Below, piece after piece: positions 1-8,110 of a stretch of 19,077 nt of DNA (positions are counted from its first letter, which is position 1; each line of letters begins with the position of its first letter). Both the position numbers and the translations under genes were made by a program. This DNA is from Pseudomonadota bacterium. Lineage in GTDB: Bacteria > Pseudomonadota > Alphaproteobacteria > Rhizobiales > Hyphomicrobiaceae. The DNA lies in assembly GCA_003242645.1 (NCBI GenBank), contig QGVC01000022.1:1-19077 (forward strand). The letters run 5' to 3'. The notes below the pieces were generated by a model that saw nothing but the letters and a program-made list of their open reading frames with translations, searched no databases and was not told the DNA's origin.

Positions 1-1500
1 GCCGCAGCTTACTGGGCGCACTCGCCGGTCGTCGTGATCACTCCGGAAACGGGCTCCAACACCATGGGCCTCGGCGGCTTTCAGGAGACGGAGCAGCTGC
101 CGATCTTCTCCAAGATCACGAAGTATCAGGCCCACGTCTCCCGCGCCGACCGTATGGCGGAGCTCACGGCCCGCTGCTTTGACATGGCCATGAGCGAGCG
201 CGGGCCCACGCAGCTCAACATCCCGCGCGATATGTTCTACGGCGAAGCGGACTACGAAATTCCGCGGCCGAAAAAGATCGCCCGCGGCCCTGGCGCCGAC
301 GAGTCTCTGGACGAAGCGGCCGAGCTGCTGGCGAGCGCCAAGTTCCCAGTGATGGTCGCTGGCGGCGGCGTGATCTTCTCGGGTGGCATCGAGGAGGCCA
401 AAGCGCTTGCCGAGTACCTGCAGATGCCCGTCGTCAATAGCTATCTGCACAACGACAGCTTCCCGGCTGATCATCCGCTCTGGTGCGGCCCGCTCGGCTA
501 CCAGGGCTCCAAGGCGGCCATGAAGATCATCGCTGAGGCGGACGTCGTGCTCGCACTCGGTACGCGACTCGGGCCGTTCGGCACCCTGCCGCAGTACGGC
601 CTCGACTACTGGCCCAGGAATGCGAAGATCATCCAGGTCGACACTGACCACCGCATGCTGGGCCTTGTGAAGCAGATCTCCGTCGGCATCGTCGGGGATG
701 CGAAAGCGGCCGCCAGAGCATTACATCATCGCCTCGCCAACCGCGATCCCGTTGCGCGCCGGAACGCCTCGGAGCGGTTGCAGAAGATCAAGGCCGAGAA
801 GGACGCCTGGGAAAAGGAGCTCTCAGAGTGGACGCATGAGCGCGATCCCTGGAGCCTCGAGGTCGCGAAGGACTCTCCTTACATGCACCCGCGCCAGATG
901 CTGCGCGAGCTCGAGAAGGCCTTGCCGAAGAACGCCATGGTCTCGACCGACATCGGCAACATTTGCTCGGTCTCGAACAGCTATCTGCGGTTCAACCAGG
1001 CACCGAGCATGTTCGCGGCCATGAGCTTCGGCAACTGCGGGTACGCCCTGCCGACCATCATCGGCGCCAAGGTGGCCTGCCCGGAGCGTCCGGCCATCGC
1101 CTATGTGGGCGACGGCGCCTGGGGCATGAGCTTCGGCGAGATCCTCACTTGCGTGCGCGAGAACATTCCCGTCACCGCTGTCGTCTTCCACAACAAGCAG
1201 TGGGGCGCGGAGAAGAAGAACCAGGTGGACTTCTACAATCGCCGCTTCGAGGGCGTGGACCTCAAGAACCCGTCCTGGGCGGAGGTCGCCCGCTCGCTCG
1301 GCGCCGAGGGTGTCACTGTCAGCAACCTCGAACAGGTGGGCGAGGCGCTCGAAAAGGCGGTCGATGCCCAGATGAAGCAGGGCAAGACGACCGTCATCGA
1401 GATGATGGTGACGCAGGAGCTTGGCGATCCCTTCCGCCGTGACGCCCTGAGGAAGCCACGGCGCCTGCTGGAGAAGTACAAGCACACCAACGTGGAGTAA
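1..1500 (+). CDS. xsc: sulfoacetaldehyde acetyltransferase, 5'-truncated by window edge
   Basis: A thiamine-diphosphate enzyme that converts sulfoacetaldehyde and phosphate into acetyl phosphate and sulfite, the central step of taurine and other C2-sulfonate degradation in the cytoplasm. The frame is open from base 1, so the start lies upstream; 499 residues are visible against roughly 590-600 for the family, so about 100 N-terminal residues are missing. The GTG at 34 is internal. The ThDP-binding motif is clear: GDG at visible residues 370-372, followed 28 residues later by N398 within HNKQWGAEKKNQVDFYN, which is characteristic of Xsc rather than of acetolactate synthase. A central domain (about residues 100-240, AGGGVIFSG) fits the ThDP-enzyme middle domain. 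A phosphate acetyltransferase gene (pta) often follows xsc, but here a tRNA gene follows and no pta is seen. Family assignment is firm; substrate follows from the family. Confidence 0.93.
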   Translation, partial: AAAYWAHSPVVVITPETGSNTMGLGGFQETEQLPIFSKITKYQAHVSRADRMAELTARCFDMAMSERGPTQLNIPRDMFYGEADYEIPRPKKIARGPGADESLDEAAELLASAKFPVMVAGGGVIFSGGIEEAKALAEYLQMPVVNSYLHNDSFPADHPLWCGPLGYQGSKAAMKIIAEADVVLALGTRLGPFGTLPQYGLDYWPRNAKIIQVDTDHRMLGLVKQISVGIVGDAKAAARALHHRLANRDPVARRNASERLQKIKAEKDAWEKELSEWTHERDPWSLEVAKDSPYMHPRQMLRELEKALPKNAMVSTDIGNICSVSNSYLRFNQAPSMFAAMSFGNCGYALPTIIGAKVACPERPAIAYVGDGAWGMSFGEILTCVRENIPVTAVVFHNKQWGAEKKNQVDFYNRRFEGVDLKNPSWAEVARSLGAEGVTVSNLEQVGEALEKAVDAQMKQGKTTVIEMMVTQELGDPFRRDALRKPRRLLEKYKHTNVE

Positions 1501-1745
1501 TGCCATTCAGGCAGAGCCCGCGGCTGTGTTGCTACCCGTCCGGACCCTGTTCGGAGTTGTCACGCAGAGTGGCAGCCAGCCGACCTTTCGGCGCGAACGG
1601 GGGATGGGTGACGTGGTCGCCAGCCCGAGGGTTGGTCCTGCAGCCTTGTACAATCACAGGCGGCGTCTTGAACGGATTGAAAGCGGCCCCACTTTCGGGT
1701 TTACCTGCGGTCCGCTACCATGCTAAGGGCCTGTGCCGTTCGAGG

Positions 1746-1838
1746 GGAGACGTGGCCGAGTGGCTGAAGGCGGCGGTTTGCTAAACCGTTATACGCCCAA
1801 AAGGCGTATCGGGGGTTCGAATCCCCCCGTCTCCGCCA
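1746..1838 (+). tRNA. tRNA-Ser (anticodon GCU), CCA encoded
   Basis: A class II tRNA cloverleaf can be drawn by hand. The acceptor arm GGAGACG (1746-1752) pairs with CGTCTCC (1828-1834), followed by discriminator G1835 and encoded CCA (1836-1838). The anticodon loop TTGCTAA carries GCT at 1780-1782, reading AGC/AGU serine codons. A long variable arm forms TACGCC/GGCGTA around a CAAAA loop, as expected for serine tRNAs. The T arm is GGGGG-TTCGAAT-CCCCC. The 245 bases between xsc and this tRNA hold no gene I can recognise, and no clear terminator follows it. Confidence 0.96.
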
Positions 1839-2053
1839 GTATTGATTTGCAAGAATTTTCCGACCTTCGCCCTATCGCCGCCCACCCCCGTTGCATGTGA
1901 GACGTTCGGGCCGCGTAAATCAAAGCGGGATCGGGCCGGTGCAAGGGTACAGCGCAGCCTACCTCGCCGGAATAGTCACCAACCATCGCTTCCGCAACGC
2001 CACTCACCGAGCTTGGATTCGTGGGTCATCGATGTCGTGCAGTCCGGGCGACA

Positions 2054-3089
2054 TCACCTCTCGATTTGCGCTGAAGCTGCGTTCAACGGTCGGAACATGC
2101 GCCGGTAGGCGCCTGGGGTAAGCCCGGTCGTGCGCTTGAACACCCGCCGAAAGAATGCCGGGTTTTCATAGCCGACCAGCGCAGCAATCTCATCCGCCGT
2201 ACTGTTCCCGGTTTCCAGTAAACGTTTGGCCTCCTCGATACGAAGGTTCTGAGCGTAGGTAATCAGCGTTGATCCTGTGGCAACCTTGAAGCGTCGTTTG
2301 AGGCTGCGCTCAGGAATTCCACACTCTTTCACCACGGCGGCAACGGCGTGAGGCTCCCGGTAATGCGCGGAGAGCCAGCCTTCAGCCTTTCGCACGACGG
2401 AATCCGCGTGCGGCTGTCGGCGTATGAGACTGGCATACGGAAGTTGCCCTTCCCCGTGCCATTTGAGCAGGTAGACCTTGGCGATGCGTAACGCTTCGCC
2501 GGGACTGCAATGACGCGAAATGATATGAATGGCGAGGTCATGCCAGGATGTCGTGCCGCCGGCCGTCACGATGCGCCCCGTTGGATCTGCAATGACGAGA
2601 TTGGGCGCAGGATTGAACCTCACTTTGGGGAAGCTCCTCCGGAACAGGTCGTGGTAGCCCCAGTGAGAGGTCGCCTCGCGGCCATCGAGCAGCCCAGCAG
2701 CTGCGAGCAACACCGATCCAGAGCATGCAGAGTAAATCGAGCTGCCGCTTTCGTAGCAACGGCGCAGCCACATTTTCACGCCCGAATGGCGATCCCGTAT
2801 GTCGTCAGTTGGGGCGAGCCATAGCTCCGGGCACGATCACCACATCCGGCGCGCGCGCTTGCGCGATCGTGACATCGGGACTGACCGGTATGCCATTGCC
2901 GCAGCGAAACGGCCGCTCTTCCGGAGATACGATACGCGGTCGGATCAGTGGAAGACCCGGCTCCTCGCCCACAAGTTCCCGCCATATCGTCCCGGTGGCC
3001 GCGAGGACGTCGAGCATGCCGTAAAGTGCCGAGCCGGCCGTCTCCGGCAGCGCCAGGATCAAGGCGTCGACGGCAGCTGAGTTTCTCAT
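2054..3089 (-). pseudogene. GlxA-type DJ-1/PfpI-AraC transcriptional regulator, frameshifted
   Basis: Two abutting frames together make one regulator of about 344 residues. The N-terminal part begins at ATG 3089 (a TTG at 3095 is the alternative) and reads MRNSAAVDALILALPE to DVVIVPGAMA, the first half of a DJ-1/PfpI (class I glutamine-amidotransferase-like) domain, then meets a stop at 2805-2807. The second frame continues the fold with TDD...GVKMWLRRCYESG, the nucleophile-elbow-like SACSGS and AAGLLDGREATSHWGY, and ends in two AraC helix-turn-helix motifs (SLKRRFKVATG; DEIAALVGYENPAFFRRVFK). Joining them needs one base removed near the C4 run at 2811-2814 (gene strand). It is divergent from the OsmC-family gene, a common arrangement that suggests it controls that gene. 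Whether the shift is real decay or a sequencing error cannot be told here. Confidence 0.85.
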
Positions 3090-3155
3090 GAACAAGGGGT
3101 CTCTGTTTGTGGCACGAATGGATCGATTTTAGCAAGAATGGCACTACTGAGAATC

Positions 3156-3223
3156 TCTCCTCTGACCTAGTTTCCAACCCTGTCGCGGCTCCTTTTGGGA
3201 ATGCCGCTTCTAATCAGAGGAGA
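3156..3223 (+). promoter_or_regulatory. inverted repeat able to mask the osmC-family ribosome binding site
   Basis: TCTCCTCTGA at 3156-3165 is the perfect reverse complement of TCAGAGGAGA at 3214-3223, separated by 48 bases. The right arm contains the Shine-Dalgarno sequence (AGAGGAGA) of the gene starting at 3230. If the transcript starts upstream of 3156, the left arm can pair with and hide the ribosome binding site. The pairing is seen directly; a regulatory role is inference. Confidence 0.4.
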
Positions 3224-3229
3224 TCGATC

Positions 3230-3817
3230 ATGAGCACTACTCAATCTGCAGTCGCTGAAAGTCCGGTTATCATCAACGGCCTCGATGTCAACGCTGCCCT
3301 CGCAACAATCGCCGCTATCAAGGCCGACAAGAGCCTCGCAAAATTTCAGTTTCGTGCCCGCAATACCTGGATCAATGGCGGAGAGAATCGTTCGGTGATC
3401 CGCGATTTCTATGGCGCTGGCCGGGAAGACAACTCGCGCAGCACGTCTTTCGAATTCACCAACGGCGAGCCGCCGGTCCTGCTTGGAAACAACGAGGGCG
3501 CAAACCCGGTCGAGTTCCTGCTGCACGCCCTTGCTGGCTGCGTAACGACCACCTTTGTCTTGCATGCCATGGCGCGCGGGATTGTCATCAAGGAATTGTC
3601 AACGGAGCTTGCCGGCGACCTCGACCTGCAAGGTTTGCTCGGGCTCGACGAGGCCGTCTCGCCTGGCTACGAGCAGATCCGCATTCGCATGCACGTCAAG
3701 GCCGACTGCTCGGACAAGGACCTCGAGGACTTACTCGCGTACGCTCAGCAGCATTCGCCAGTGTGCAACACAATATGCCGGCCTGTCCCGGTCGTGATTG
3801 AGCGCGTCACCGGGTGA
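3230..3817 (+). CDS. OsmC family protein (thiol peroxidase-like)
   Basis: Cytoplasmic OsmC/Ohr-superfamily protein of 195 residues; members reduce organic or fatty-acid hydroperoxides using two cysteines, and many OsmC-like proteins remain uncharacterised. The two conserved cysteines are visible in HALAGCVTTT and in SPVCNTICRP near the C terminus, with the glycine-rich strand NEGANPVEFLLHAL ahead of the first. ATG 3230 is chosen because AGAGGAGA lies about 7 bases upstream and the protein then begins MSTTQSAVAE; the same frame is open to a GTG at 3107 but that extension has no family resemblance. Divergent from the frameshifted GlxA-type regulator, a likely regulator of this gene. An inverted repeat overlaps the ribosome binding site, and a GC-rich hairpin lies 18 bases after the stop. 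Confidence 0.9.
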   Translation: MSTTQSAVAESPVIINGLDVNAALATIAAIKADKSLAKFQFRARNTWINGGENRSVIRDFYGAGREDNSRSTSFEFTNGEPPVLLGNNEGANPVEFLLHALAGCVTTTFVLHAMARGIVIKELSTELAGDLDLQGLLGLDEAVSPGYEQIRIRMHVKADCSDKDLEDLLAYAQQHSPVCNTICRPVPVVIERVTG

Positions 3818-3835
3818 GATGAAGCGAACGATCTG

Positions 3836-3866
3836 GCGCCCGGGCAGCTTCACACTGCCCGGGCGC
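3836..3866 (+). terminator. GC-rich hairpin after the osmC-family gene
   Basis: GCGCCCGGGCAG (3836-3847) and CTGCCCGGGCGC (3855-3866) form a perfect 12-bp stem with a 7-base loop, 18 bases after the stop of the plus-strand gene. No T-run follows on either strand, so it is not a textbook intrinsic terminator, but its strength and place between convergent genes suit a transcription end or mRNA 3'-end protection. Confidence 0.55.
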
Positions 3867-3931
3867 ATCGGCGAAAACCTCGAAACCTGTGGAACGACGC
3901 CCGGTTGGGGTAAGTACAGCTGAAGGACGGG

Positions 3932-3949
3932 AGATCGACCGTTCGATCT
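3932..3949. terminator. short hairpin downstream of the kinase gene
   Basis: AGATCGA (3932-3938) and TCGATCT (3943-3949) form a 7-bp stem with a 4-base loop, about 49 bases past the stop of the minus-strand kinase gene. There is no T-run on the minus-strand side, and the plus-strand side continues TGTTAT. It may mark the end of the large minus-strand operon, but this is weak evidence. Confidence 0.25.
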
Positions 3950-3997
3950 TGTTATCCCAGATCTCGTACAAAGCGACCGTCTATCGACCCTCAAACT

Positions 3998-5515
3998 TCA
4001 CGCCACCGCTCCGCATCGCGCAAATTCCCGCCAGAATGGATCCAAAGCAGCGTTTAGCCGGGTCCAGAGCGAATAACGACGGTCATAATGAGCGCGCATT
4101 GCTGGATCGGGTCTGTAGGTGGCCGCCAGCCGCGCCATCGCGGCGACCGCTTTCTCCACATCGCCGTACATGCCGACCCCTACCGCAGCGCCCATGGCGG
4201 CGCCCAGCGCTCCCGTCTCGCGAGACTCCGCGACACTGATCTCGGATCCAAGCCCGTCCGCAAAAATTTGAGGCCAGTGCGGCGAACGCGATCCGCCGCC
4301 CGAAAGAATGGCGCGCGAAAACGCGACCCCGGCTTGCTTCAGCACCTCCACATGCCGTCGATGCTCAAACATGACCCCTTCGAGGACCGCGCGCAGCATG
4401 TGCCCCTCGGTGTGCCAACCGGCAAGACCGAAAAAACCGCCACGAAAATGCGCTCCGAGCCTGCCGCCGTAAAGAAACGGATGAAAGAGCGGATCGTTTG
4501 GCGCGGGCGTTGTCTTTCCGACGAGATCATCCACCAGCGCGAAAGGATCCCCGGCATATCCGTCACGCTCGATCAGAGTGCGGACATACCATTCGAGGTT
4601 CGCACAGGAGGTGGCGCTGTTGTCCATGTTCACGAACCGGCCGGGACCATAGGCGGCGACCATGAACACACGTTCGTCGCGAACAGGCTCCCGCGAAAAA
4701 ACCTGGTTGATTGACCAGCTTCCAGCGACGATGGAGGCTTCACCGTCCCGCGCGACCCCCGAGCCGAGGGCGGAAGCGACCACGTCGAAATATCCGGCGA
4801 ACACGGGCGTTCCCTCCGCCAGTCCCGTCGCCCGCGCTGCCTCCAGCGTGACGGCCCCGATCCTGTCAGTCGGCAGATGCAGCGGGGGCAACAGGCGCCA
4901 GGCATCCCCCAGCCCGTAAAGCTCCAACAACTCCTGATCGTAGCGGCATTCCGGCAGGCGTAGCACGCCGGCTCCCGACATGTCCGAAATCTCGGAAATG
5001 CGCTCGCCCGTCAGCTTCCAAGTCAGCACATCCTTGGCGAAAAGCACGGTCGCCGCGCGCGCATAGACCTCCGGCAGGTGCCGCTTCACCCAGGCAAGCA
5101 GCACTAGCGTCTGCGACGGCCAGGGCCGCTGCAGGCTGATGGCGTGCACCTTTCCGCCGATGCGCGCGTCGAGTTCTTCGGCAAGGCTTGCCGCACGTGT
5201 GTCCAGCGACTGGATGCCGATCAGCGCTTGTCCCTCAGGATCCAAAAGATAAAGCCCGTTGCCGTGACCCGCTGTTCCAATGGCGGCGATGTCACGCGGA
5301 TCAACTCCGGCGCGTTCGATACATCCGGCAATGGCGACCTGCGCATTCTCCCAGAGTTCCGGCACGGAGCGCTCGACCATGCCCGGCCCCGGCTTGTGCG
5401 TCGCTCCGTCCACTGCGTGCCAGGCCAGCTGCCGGCCAGCGGCGTCGAACAGCACGGCCTTCACGACCGTGTTGCCCGCGTCCAGTCCGAGAAGGAACGT
5501 GCCTCTCTCACGCAC
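3998..5515 (-). CDS. FGGY-family carbohydrate kinase (LyxK-like)
   Basis: ATP-dependent sugar or polyol kinase of the FGGY family, last gene of the operon. The phosphate-binding loop LGLDAGNTVVKAVLFD is at residues 9-24, the catalytic-base aspartate is D244 in GYFDVVASALGSG, and the C-terminal ATPase half carries LSGGGSRSPHWPQIFAD and ETGALGAAMGAAVG. By recall it resembles L-xylulose kinase (LyxK), with shared features such as PG.VERS..ELW and the S.S..NLEW stretch, more than erythritol kinase; the true substrate is unknown. GTG 5515 is chosen because the protein then begins a few residues before the first strand, giving 505 residues, and overlaps the aldolase stop by 8 bases. An ATG at 5557 would add 14 residues but lacks a ribosome binding site and overlaps the aldolase by 50 bases. 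Confidence 0.88.
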   Translation of the reverse strand: MRERGTFLLGLDAGNTVVKAVLFDAAGRQLAWHAVDGATHKPGPGMVERSVPELWENAQVAIAGCIERAGVDPRDIAAIGTAGHGNGLYLLDPEGQALIGIQSLDTRAASLAEELDARIGGKVHAISLQRPWPSQTLVLLAWVKRHLPEVYARAATVLFAKDVLTWKLTGERISEISDMSGAGVLRLPECRYDQELLELYGLGDAWRLLPPLHLPTDRIGAVTLEAARATGLAEGTPVFAGYFDVVASALGSGVARDGEASIVAGSWSINQVFSREPVRDERVFMVAAYGPGRFVNMDNSATSCANLEWYVRTLIERDGYAGDPFALVDDLVGKTTPAPNDPLFHPFLYGGRLGAHFRGGFFGLAGWHTEGHMLRAVLEGVMFEHRRHVEVLKQAGVAFSRAILSGGGSRSPHWPQIFADGLGSEISVAESRETGALGAAMGAAVGVGMYGDVEKAVAAMARLAATYRPDPAMRAHYDRRYSLWTRLNAALDPFWREFARCGAVA

Positions 5516-6350
5516 GGTTATAGATATCCCACGCCTCTTCGCCGCCCGCCCCATCATGGACGATAGCCATCAAAGCTCTTACCACCGAGCTTGGGTTGGG
5601 ATGCTGATAGACATTGCGCCCGTAGACCATACCCTTTGCGCCCTGGCGCATGAGCACTGCGGAACGCTCCAGCACCGTCTTTAGGTCTTCCTTGCCCCCG
5701 CCGCGCACCAGAACCGGCACGCGCGCTGCCTCGACGACACGATGGAAGTCTTCCGGATTTTCCGTCGGGTCGGCCTTGATAATGTCAGCGCCCATTTCCG
5801 CGGCGACCCGCACCAGCGTGACTATCTTCTCGGCATTGCCGTCCACCTGATAGCCGCCACGCACATCATTGGGCAGCATGACGAGGGGCTCGATCATCAG
5901 CGGCATGCCATAGCGGTGGCAGTCGGCGCGCACGCGGGCGATATTGCGCACGCATTGCCGAAAAAGATCAGGCTCGTCCGGCAGCATGAATAAGTTAACC
6001 ACAACGCAGGCAGCATCCATTTCGAGGGCGCCAATCAGCGGCTCCTCGTAATTCTGCAGCTCGCACCACATGACGCGGTGGCGCACGGAATTGTACGGAT
6101 TGCCCATATCGAGACGCATGACCAGCGCCGGCTTGTCCCGTTCCGGGCGGCTCTGCAGCAGGTCCGCTTGACCGTAGGTCATCTGAATGGCGTCGGGCCG
6201 TGCCTTGACCAGCATATCGACGACGCGCGGCATATCCTCGAGCCCCACGAGAAAGCTCGGCTCGTTGCAGACTCCGTGATCGACCGCGACGTCGAGGCAC
6301 CCTCCTTGATTGAACAGGCGGTTCATTCGCGCCTTGGTGCTTATTCGCAT
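5508..6350 (-). CDS. DeoC/LacD-superfamily class I aldolase (DhnA/LsrF-like)
   Basis: A 280-residue TIM-barrel aldolase of the class I (Schiff-base) type. The likely Schiff-base lysine is K192 in GADIIKADPTENPEDF. Other family marks are VDHG at residues 23-26, the phosphate-binding VLVRGGGK at 214-220 and GRNVYQH near residues 244-250. Relatives include archaeal-type fructose-bisphosphate aldolase (DhnA) and the AI-2 processing enzyme LsrF, so the reaction is either retro-aldol cleavage of a ketose phosphate or a thiolase-like step. ATG 6350 is preceded by GGAGCC at good spacing and overlaps the stop of the FAD enzyme by 10 bases, indicating translational coupling. Its position between a polyol-phosphate-type dehydrogenase and a kinase argues for cleavage of a phosphorylated sugar; that is inference. 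Confidence 0.86.
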   Translation of the reverse strand: MRISTKARMNRLFNQGGCLDVAVDHGVCNEPSFLVGLEDMPRVVDMLVKARPDAIQMTYGQADLLQSRPERDKPALVMRLDMGNPYNSVRHRVMWCELQNYEEPLIGALEMDAACVVVNLFMLPDEPDLFRQCVRNIARVRADCHRYGMPLMIEPLVMLPNDVRGGYQVDGNAEKIVTLVRVAAEMGADIIKADPTENPEDFHRVVEAARVPVLVRGGGKEDLKTVLERSAVLMRQGAKGMVYGRNVYQHPNPSSVVRALMAIVHDGAGGEEAWDIYNRA

Positions 6351-8110
6351 TGCAGGCTCCCTTGGAGTGAACGCCTTTCGAGCGTCTCGCGCGAGACGCC
6401 GTGATAGGTTTCGAGGTTGTATAGGAACCGATCGATCTCTTCCTGCCGGCGGCTTTCGCTCCAGCCGAGTTGCGCGGCCATCACCTCTGCGACGCGGTGG
6501 ACGATCGCGAGCGAGAGCTCGCCGCGAATGGCGAGCGGCGTGCGGCGTAGCAGCATGTCCTCAAGCTCGACCGCCATTTCGCTCCGAGCCAGCCATGCAA
6601 TCTCCGCCTCAGAAATTTCTGTGCCCTCGGAAAGCGGCCTGTCGTCGTCTCGCCCGCGGCAGAAGGAGAGCACTTCCTCTGCCCACGCTCCATAAGCGCC
6701 GGCGAGCCAGGCAGCGCGACGCGTCGAGATGCCGTGTTCCTCAACCAGCCTTCGCTCGAGCTCTTCTTGCGAAGAGGGAAAATTCGCACCGCCACCTATC
6801 TGAAGGTCGAGCGTGCCACGGATGCGTGGTTGTCCGAGCTCGGCCAGCACGGCATCCGTGGCCTGTTCAGCAAAGGCGCGGAACGTCGTCCACTTTCCCC
6901 CAATCATGCAGAACTGCGGCACCGGCCCGTCCTCGCGCCGGATGTAGTGGCTCCGGGGAATGCGGCCCGTGAACTCGTGATCGCTCTTCGGCAAAGGACG
7001 GATGCCGCTGAAGCTGAAAACGATCTCCTCCTCCCGCACGCGGATGTCGGGAAAAACTTCCCGGATCGCCCCGAGAATGTATTCGCGCTCCTCCGGCTCG
7101 CACCGCACGCGGTCCGGCGTGTCGACGCGAATATCCGTCGCCCCGGCCAGAACCTTGCCGAGATAGGGAAAGAGGATGCAGACCCGCCCGTCCTCATTCT
7201 CGAAGAAGATCATGTGCCCGCCGAGCGCCTCGCGGAGTTCCGCATTGTCGATGATGAGATGCGAGCCCTTGGTCCCGGCGACGAACCTCTCCTGCGGCGG
7301 CTTCCCGTTCGCAAGACTGGCCCTCGCCTCGTCGAGCCAGGCCCCTGTGGCGTTGACGATGGCGCGCGCGCGCACCTCCATCGTTTCGCCGTTCGTCCGG
7401 TCGGCTAGCAGAAATCCGTCGCCCGAACGTTTGATTTCAGCGTAGTTCAGCGCCACCGAACGCGGTGCCATGCGCGCAGTATCGAGGAGAAGCTCGATGC
7501 AGAGCCGCTCGGGATAGGAGATCCACGCATCGAAATAGGTGGCAGAAAAACGCAGGTGCGGATTGAGCTTCGGCCAGCGCGCAAGCGTCTCGCGTGCCCC
7601 GCGGAATTTGTGTCTTGGCAGGAGTCGGCGGTGACGCGTGTTCCAGTCATACAGCATGAGCCCGATTTTGATCGGCAGTGCGCCGCGGCTGGACGGACGG
7701 CTCGACAGGCCGAGAAAGCCCGCCACTCCGTTGAGCATGCCGGAGAAAACTTTGCGGATCGGAATGGTGGTTGGCAGCGGCCGGACCATATGCGGCGCAT
7801 TCCGCAACAGCGCGTCTCGCTCGCGTAGGGACTCGCGCACAAGCCCGAACTCGCCGTTTTCCAAATAGCGCAGCCCTCCATGGATCATGCGCGACGGCGC
7901 GGAACTGCAGCCCGAGCAGAAATCCCGCCGCTCCACGAGCAACACTCTTAGGTTCTGCAGCGAGAGCTCGCGAAAAACACCGATTCCGTTAATGCCGCCA
8001 CCCAGCACGATGACATCGAACTCGCCATTGCTGCGCACCGCTTTGAGGGCGGCGTCGCGCTGCAGGCGGACAGAAACGTTGCGGCCATCATCCGGCTGCA
8101 TCGCGTTCAC
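6341..8110 (-). CDS. GlpD/EryB-like FAD-dependent polyol-phosphate dehydrogenase
   Basis: FAD enzyme of the glycerol-3-phosphate dehydrogenase (DAO) family, 589 residues. The dinucleotide-binding motif VLGGGINGIG is at residues 35-44, followed by the G3PDH signature SSAPSRMIHGGLRYLE, the late GATDIRVDTPDRV segment and the C-terminal GGKWTTFRAFAEQATD. After this come about 150 residues of helical C-terminal domain as in DAO_C proteins; the protein is longer than E. coli GlpD (501). Electrons would pass from a polyol phosphate to FAD and then to quinone. In the erythritol pathway a related enzyme (EryB) oxidises erythritol phosphate, so the substrate here may be another polyol phosphate rather than glycerol 3-phosphate. 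GTG 8110 overlaps the upstream stop as GTGA; ATG 8101 three codons in is an alternative. Confidence 0.86.
   Translation of the reverse strand: MNAMQPDDGRNVSVRLQRDAALKAVRSNGEFDVIVLGGGINGIGVFRELSLQNLRVLLVERRDFCSGCSSAPSRMIHGGLRYLENGEFGLVRESLRERDALLRNAPHMVRPLPTTIPIRKVFSGMLNGVAGFLGLSSRPSSRGALPIKIGLMLYDWNTRHRRLLPRHKFRGARETLARWPKLNPHLRFSATYFDAWISYPERLCIELLLDTARMAPRSVALNYAEIKRSGDGFLLADRTNGETMEVRARAIVNATGAWLDEARASLANGKPPQERFVAGTKGSHLIIDNAELREALGGHMIFFENEDGRVCILFPYLGKVLAGATDIRVDTPDRVRCEPEEREYILGAIREVFPDIRVREEEIVFSFSGIRPLPKSDHEFTGRIPRSHYIRREDGPVPQFCMIGGKWTTFRAFAEQATDAVLAELGQPRIRGTLDLQIGGGANFPSSQEELERRLVEEHGISTRRAAWLAGAYGAWAEEVLSFCRGRDDDRPLSEGTEISEAEIAWLARSEMAVELEDMLLRRTPLAIRGELSLAIVHRVAEVMAAQLGWSESRRQEEIDRFLYNLETYHGVSRETLERRSLQGSLQCE

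Noticed and set aside
1500..1784. Plus-strand open frame between xsc and the tRNA ending GDVAEWLKAAVC
   Set aside because: The ending is a false translation of the tRNA-Ser 5' half, and the rest resembles no family.
1820..1838. tRNA 3' end as an integration (att) site
   Set aside because: I found no second copy of the tRNA 3' end and no integrase gene in the window.
1789..2007. Minus-strand open frame ending in TGGFEPPIRLLGV over the tRNA
   Set aside because: This ending is the well-known false translation of the antisense of serine-type tRNA genes; it overlaps the tRNA and has no other support.
3107..3229. N-terminal extension of the OsmC-family gene from GTG 3107
   Set aside because: The extension has no family resemblance, and a strong ribosome binding site precedes ATG 3230.
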